Assembly (NCBI GenBank): GCA_025929455.1
Contig: JAICMB010000022.1
Location: forward strand, 1-14,259
Reading direction: 5' to 3'
From: Bryobacteraceae bacterium
GTDB lineage: Bacteria; Acidobacteriota; Terriglobia; Bryobacterales; Bryobacteraceae
Length of the DNA stretch: 14,259 bases
The stretch's first letter is position 1. Every line of letters starts with the position of its first letter. This document shows positions 14,201 through 14,259 of this stretch, one piece after another. The position numbers were made by a program, and so were the translations under genes. Under the pieces are notes generated by a model. The model was not told where the DNA came from and did no database searches. It saw nothing but the letters and a program-made list of their open reading frames with translations.

Positions 14201-14259
14201 TCATTCATCGGCCGCAGTGCGACCGGTCAGTTCGAAGAGAGCCGCCTCCGATTGCCCGC
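11216..14259 (+). CDS. PknK-like Ser/Thr protein kinase with AAA/STAND-type ATPase module (open at right edge)
   Basis: From TTG 11216 the frame stays open for 1014 codons to the window edge, so the C-terminus is missing. Residues 1-55 are an N-terminal helix region typical of these kinases. The kinase domain (about 70-310) looks active: GSGSFGDV (76-83), Lys98 in IALKLL, HRDLKPSN (186-193), DFG (206-208), GTAYYMSPEQ (223-232). A second module follows: FIGRETEL (327-334), Walker A GRSGIGKS (356-363), Walker B VVLVIDDLQWAS with Asp479-Asp480. From about 740 on it is Ala/Leu-rich and helical, as in TPR-like repeats of PknK/MalT-type proteins. No membrane segment is seen in the part present. It starts 3 nt after the ECF sigma stop with a good GGGAG site, so the sigma factor is the leading candidate substrate or partner (inference). 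Confidence 0.93.
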   Translation, partial: MTERWQRQKEIFQHATTLPAEEALAKLPELCGGNSQMARELEPTVREYFRDQENTRPAPEPPPAVNDRFRIISKLGSGSFGDVYHAYDEIRGAEIALKLLRNADPDALLHFKSERRNLKDLRHPNLVELYELILDGTQWMLTMELVRGMPYLDYIRAGGSREQKIRRTLPQLARALDALHGYGLLHRDLKPSNVLVTTDERVVVLDFGLVRHLDRTGGQSFVGTAYYMSPEQAARLNLTAASDWYALGVMLYEALTDRVPFSGTVVEVLQRKLRYDPAPPSELRDGVAADLNDLCMSLLQREPHARAAAIAPWFQIAAPPRSASGVFIGRETELALLNHAFSIAMQGAPVIAHLCGRSGIGKSALLREFLTRLRSEDKSVLVFAGRCYERESVPYSGVDDLVDKLTEHLRQLSDNAEQYLPRNFHLLRRIFAVLGSVKAGDGRGQVPTDDTELRLRAFAALRELIGRIAEKQPVVLVIDDLQWASADGCALLEELMFSRDAPPVLLVLSYRSEDEAVHAALTRLRQPRSDTGAHVATIELQELPLAAARELAHALSGGTRQVDPGPLDALIEQSCGDPFLIDLIVEGLHSDREGLFRRGLDDILQSRIADLRPGERRLLELVAVAGRPAHIPAFSGHSAAVRDHLLKRKFLRSRTASGREEIDVYHDRIRQVVLTSMDGDTIRERHAELARYLEAEPQTDAEGLAIHLHGAGDFEKARPYAIEAAARAAHALAFHIAADYYRLALQCNPAGPQKREISRLLGDTLSKARRGADAADAYLIASDGAEERDGLLLRCEAAGQLLKSGHIERGEELLNRVIADARIWTPQSTALRVLWLLCLKLRLRFRGLTFRERNPGEIAPEDSFRLSLYWTAANGLSVVHPVKGAEFTTRFLLTALAAGDPYRVALGLAAEAAHTAAAPVFIRHMDPAELLDRASQIAGRIDSAHARAMTKVMRATVAYLEGRWREISPLAEEAAEMLRSTCNAVNWELGTANTMSFIGRSATGQFEESRLRLP

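Overview
The window is GC-rich chromosomal DNA that is densely packed with genes. The mix of families suggests Acidobacteriota, for example the Solibacter/Bryobacter side. The main clues are a Sig-70_X6-type ECF sigma factor followed at once by a very large Ser/Thr kinase-ATPase, a PknK-like layout, together with an lldP-type lactate permease, class II-like EPSP synthase and many TTG/GTG starts. This placement is inference from gene content only. I saw no tRNA, rRNA, CRISPR array, transposase or phage gene.

Layout from left to right. Positions 1-2886 form a minus-strand block. A membrane-anchored trypsin-fold/two-PDZ protein, apparently without its catalytic Ser, overlaps by 4 bp a CPA2-type cation/proton antiporter, which is followed by a GAF-domain protein cut by the left edge. 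Positions 3081-4869 hold a minus-strand pair: a Tat-exported Ntn-hydrolase asparaginase and WrbA. Diverging from this, positions 4899-8474 carry a plus-strand trio: aroA, a very small soluble histidine-kinase core, and lldP, with gaps of only 3 and 12 nt. Positions 8475-8855 are a non-coding convergent gap with a REP-like hairpin repeat. Positions 8856-10558 are a minus-strand run: a 71-residue protein of unknown function, an Asp/Glu-racemase-family protein, and a solitary ABC ATPase that starts inside the racemase stop codon. Positions 10619-14259 are the divergent plus-strand pair of ECF sigma factor and giant kinase; the kinase is open at the right edge.

How the parts may work together: the right-hand locus looks like a signalling cassette, in which a kinase with an NTPase module is co-transcribed with a sigma factor that lacks a visible anti-sigma gene, and a small Cys-containing protein is read divergently. 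The aroA-histidine kinase-lldP trio and the pseudoprotease-antiporter-GAF trio are unusual groupings of housekeeping and sensory parts. Several genes (aroA, lldP, sigma factor, racemase) lack a Shine-Dalgarno sequence but have a -10-like box 6-13 nt before the start, which suggests leaderless or near-leaderless mRNAs. Others (histidine kinase, giant kinase, wrbA, 71-residue protein) have a clear GGAG-type site.
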